Positions 34,761-36,748 of a stretch of DNA of 36,748 nucleotides are shown here, one piece after another (positions within the stretch are counted from its first letter, which is position 1; the number at the start of each line of letters is the position of its first letter). Both the position numbers and the translations under genes were made by a program. Under the pieces are notes generated by a model. That model saw only the letters and a list, made by a program, of their open reading frames with translations. It had not been told where the DNA came from and searched no databases. Source of the stretch: a bacterium (GTDB lineage Bacteria; Verrucomicrobiota; Verrucomicrobiia; Limisphaerales; J093); assembly GCA_021823625.1 (NCBI GenBank), contig JAKANS010000044.1, positions 1 through 36,748 on the forward strand, given 5' to 3'.

Positions 34761-35312
34761 TCACGACGCCTCGACCGGGCCGAGGGCGAGCGTACGGTTG
34801 ACTTGCCGGATGAACGCTTCCGGATCGTCTGGTGTAATCACCGCCCGGCGCTCGCTCCATTCCAAGACGACCGAGCGTTTCGGGTCCGTCGCGTAAAGGC
34901 GATAGCGGCCCAACCGCTTGTTCCAATACCAGCCGCTGAAGGAGAAGAAACCGCCGTTGCCCCAGAATCGCACGGAGCCTCGCGTGGCTTCCGGGTCGAA
35001 CCGCGCCGACCGCAGCCCGCGCAAGCTGACGCGGGTGGACCAGAGCAAGCGCCGCACCCAGAGCGTTTCTCCTGAAACCAGGTAACCGCGAATGGTGAAC
35101 AGCGCGCAGCCCATCGCGATCGCGAGCAGAATCAGGCCGGCGGGCTGACCAATCTGGCGGGGGATTGGGGCTTGCGTGCTCAACCCGAAGGCGATGGCCA
35201 GGCACAGGATCGTCATGCCGATGCTCAGGGTGAGGAGCAAGCCGCCCCAGGGGGCGGCGAACTCGCGGCGTTCCACGGGCTCGGCCGACGGGAGGGTGGA
35301 GTGCTCGTTCAT
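34761..35312 (-). CDS. Membrane protein with bacterial PH-like domain
   Basis: This 183-residue protein starts at [18 protein letters not shown]. Two TM helices follow ([22 protein letters not shown] and [23 protein letters not shown]). The C-terminal half is a beta-rich PH-like domain: [44 protein letters not shown], then [36 protein letters not shown]. The YATDPKR...[10 protein letters not shown] pattern is typical of bacterial PH proteins. It is 32 nt after the SPFH gene and 2 nt before the Arc-type gene, so it probably acts with the SPFH protein at the membrane. Confidence 0.8.
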   Translation of the reverse strand: MNEHSTLPSAEPVERREFAAPWGGLLLTLSIGMTILCLAIAFGLSTQAPIPRQIGQPAGLILLAIAMGCALFTIRGYLVSGETLWVRRLLWSTRVSLRGLRSARFDPEATRGSVRFWGNGGFFSFSGWYWNKRLGRYRLYATDPKRSVVLEWSERRAVITPDDPEAFIRQVNRTLALGPVEAS

Positions 35313-35344
35313 GGGAGTGGAGATCGCTGATGCGGCGGCCACTC

Positions 35345-36349
35345 TCAGGAGTACAACGTCCCGGTGTTCACCACCGGATGGACCTCGGCCTCGCCGCACA
35401 GCACGACCATCAGGTTGCTCACCATGGCGGCCCGGCGCTCGTCGTCGAGGGCCACGACGTGTTTTTCGGCCAGTTCCTTCAACGCCATGTCCACCATGCT
35501 CACGGCGCCGTGCACGATCTTCTGCCGCGCGGCGATGACGGCCTCGGCCTGCTGGCGACGCAGCATGGCCTGCGCGATTTCGGGCGCGTAAGCGAGGTGC
35601 GTGAGCCGCGCTTCCTCGACGATCACGCCGGCCTTGTTGAGCCGTTCCTGCAACTCGTGCGTGAGCGCCTGCGACACTTCGTCCATGCCGCTGCGAAGCG
35701 TGGTTTCGTTTTCCTCCCCGTGGTCGTAGGCGTACTGGCTGGCGAGGTGGCGCACGGCGGATTCGCTCTGGACGGTCACGTAGTTTTCGTAGTCGTCCAC
35801 GTCGAACATCGCCTGGGCGGTGTCTTCGACGCGCCACACCACGACGGCGGCGATCTCGATGGGGTTGCCGCGCTTGTCGTTCACCTTGAGCTTGTCGCCG
35901 TTGAAGTTCCGCGCCCGCAGCGAAATCTTCATGCGCGAAGTCTTCTTGGTCGGGGCGTGGGCGCCTTTCTCGCCGGTCTTGGCCGCCGCCGCCGCTGCCT
36001 GAAACTGCATCGCCATCGACTGGCCGTTGGTGTAAAATGGATTGCCCCAATGGAACCCGCTGCGGCGGACGGTGCCTCTGTACTCGCCGAACAGCACCAG
36101 CACCCGCGCCTCGTTCGGCTGGAGCGTGAAGAAACCGAACAGCGCGACGATCCCGACGATGATCATCAAGATCGCCGCGACGAACCACAGCCAGTACGGC
36201 TGGTTCTGGTGTTGCACCCCGGCGGCGAGAGACCAGATGAGCAAGGCCGGCCCGCCGAGGATCAGCAGGAGTTCCAAGGGCAACATGGGCCAACCGTTCA
36301 GCACGCGGACCGCGCGTTCTTTGTTGGGACTCTGGGTCGTGGTCTTCAT
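35345..36349 (-). CDS. SPFH-domain protein (stomatin/prohibitin-like), operon lead gene
   Basis: This 334-residue protein starts at [20 protein letters not shown] (36349); the frame is open further upstream, but the extra N-terminus covers the promoter. Two hydrophobic segments ([20 protein letters not shown] and [23 protein letters not shown]) precede the SPFH start [31 protein letters not shown]. Then come the band-7 core ([49 protein letters not shown]) and the C-terminal helical region ([25 protein letters not shown]). The family scaffolds membrane domains. It leads a four-gene operon (SPFH, PH, Arc, DUF1648) often seen in Gram-positive and other bacteria. Confidence 0.9.
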   Translation of the reverse strand: MKTTTQSPNKERAVRVLNGWPMLPLELLLILGGPALLIWSLAAGVQHQNQPYWLWFVAAILMIIVGIVALFGFFTLQPNEARVLVLFGEYRGTVRRSGFHWGNPFYTNGQSMAMQFQAAAAAAKTGEKGAHAPTKKTSRMKISLRARNFNGDKLKVNDKRGNPIEIAAVVVWRVEDTAQAMFDVDDYENYVTVQSESAVRHLASQYAYDHGEENETTLRSGMDEVSQALTHELQERLNKAGVIVEEARLTHLAYAPEIAQAMLRRQQAEAVIAARQKIVHGAVSMVDMALKELAEKHVVALDDERRAAMVSNLMVVLCGEAEVHPVVNTGTLYS

Positions 36350-36372
36350 GGGATTTCTTTCATCTTCACCGC

Positions 36373-36413
36373 ATATCGTGGTGATATCATATTGAAATCC
36401 GACGACGGTGCAA
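36373..36413 (-). promoter_or_regulatory. Promoter with GATAT half-sites upstream of the SPFH operon
   Basis: On the minus strand, -35 TTGCAC (36408-36413) and -10 TATGAT (36386-36391) are separated by 16 bp, close to the sigma-70 consensus. The stretch 36373-36391 holds half-sites TGATATC and CGATATG, about 10 bp apart, one of which overlaps the -10 box; the central TGATATCA is palindromic. This layout would let a repressor block RNA polymerase. The Arc-type protein of the same operon is the obvious candidate. Transcription would begin about 25-30 nt before the SPFH ATG. Confidence 0.6.
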
Positions 36414-36437
36414 GCGAAATTGCGTCGGTCAGGGCGG

Positions 36438-36748
36438 GTGACTGAAACGCGCGACAAGAAACAAGCGGTGGTCGTAATGGCTTTTCCCGGCACGACCCTC
36501 GACGCCCCGGACCGGTACGCGCTGGAGTTGGTGCAGGAGGCGTGCAGCGATCTGGGTTCGCGGCTGTTCCTGCGCCTCCGCGAAAAATTGGGCCTGGCGT
36601 ACTTCGTGGGCGCGCAGAACTTCCTGGGCTTGGTGCCCGGCTATTTCGCGTTCTACGTGGGCACGGCTCCGGAGAAGGCGGAACAAGTCGAACAGGAACT
36701 GCTGGCCGAAACGGCGCTGTTGCGCGCGGAAGGACTCACCGCCGAGGA
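36438..36748 (+). pseudogene. M16 (insulinase/pitrilysin) peptidase C-terminal fragment, runs off window
   Basis: The frame gives VTETRDKKQAVVVMAFPGTT..., then LDAPDRYALELVQEACSDLG, SRLFLRLREKLGLAYFVGAQ, PGYFAFYVGTAPEKAEQVEQ and further residues to the edge. The GSRLFLRLREKLGLAY segment is a typical M16 C-terminal-domain signature, and FYVGTAPEKAEQV follows as expected. The zinc-binding HxxEH half and the beginning of the second domain are missing; the frame opens after a stop at 36393-36395 and has only GTG/TTG starts (36408, 36420, 36438). The 5' sequence is the SPFH promoter DNA. It is probably 5'-truncated, or a rearranged stump; the 3' part is beyond the window. Confidence 0.7.

Noticed and set aside
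36429-36686. Minus-strand frame of 85 residues at the right end
   Set aside because: It is the antisense of the M16 fragment and has no features of its own.

Overview
The window (about 36.7 kb, GC-rich, mostly tightly packed genes) looks like a chromosomal segment of a Verrucomicrobiota bacterium, probably near the Pedosphaera/Limisphaera group. This is inferred from family content, not from a marker gene. The pointers are a prepilin-type protein with an H-X9-DG C-terminus, secreted proteins ending in the 'SSEDLxxW...RFYR' tail, a Tat-exported Gfo/Idh oxidoreductase beside a sugar phosphate isomerase, a DUF6807 (PmoA-like) protein, and an ECF sigma factor followed by a membrane-anchored VWA protein. 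No rRNA, tRNA or CRISPR array was seen.

Left part (1-7.0 kb): an IS110-like remnant truncates a DUF4038-type glycosidase fragment. A secreted protein of about 12 'S-x-D-G-x-x-W' repeats follows. An intact hicAB toxin-antitoxin pair has a decayed hicB copy beside it, with a 55-bp direct repeat copied from the 3' end of the neighbouring isomerase gene. Then, on the minus strand, come a pseudopilin, a 32-codon micro-ORF, a Tat oxidoreductase and the isomerase.

Middle-left (7.1-16.8 kb): the sigma/VWA pair (4-nt overlap) reads rightward. A DUF6807 protein and an RND/MMPL exporter read leftward, followed by a ParE-type toxin-antitoxin pair and the C-terminal stump of a large surface protein that ends at a near-perfect 37-bp palindrome. 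A roughly 930-bp stretch without a convincing gene carries a repeat-derived inverted pair.

Centre (16.8-23.9 kb): a compact five-gene leftward cluster holds an ABC-2 type permease without a visible ATPase, a polytopic SPFH protein, HflC-like and HflK-like SPFH proteins, and a P1B metal ATPase with a His-rich N-terminus. This combination is the most system-like unit in the window. Divergent from it is a two-gene unit (23.9-26.8 kb) of a radical SAM enzyme resembling the TIGR01210/RaSEA group and a halogenase/reductase-like flavoprotein, followed by a Crp/Fnr regulator.

Right part (27-36.7 kb): a divergent membrane pyrophosphatase with a cleavable-looking signal peptide, a leader hairpin and a strong terminator; ispF; a small conserved-looking protein; and an L-lactate permease. 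An ISL3-family remnant with a frameshift follows, flanked by broken genes (a short C-terminal tail and a truncated DUF1648 protein). Next comes an SPFH / PH-domain / Arc-type DNA-binding operon, whose promoter overlaps repeated GATAT half-sites. The window ends in a 5'-truncated M16 peptidase fragment.

Co-occurring remnants (IS110, ISL3, broken genes, palindromes, two toxin-antitoxin modules) show that the gene borders here have been rearranged repeatedly. All family assignments are by eye.
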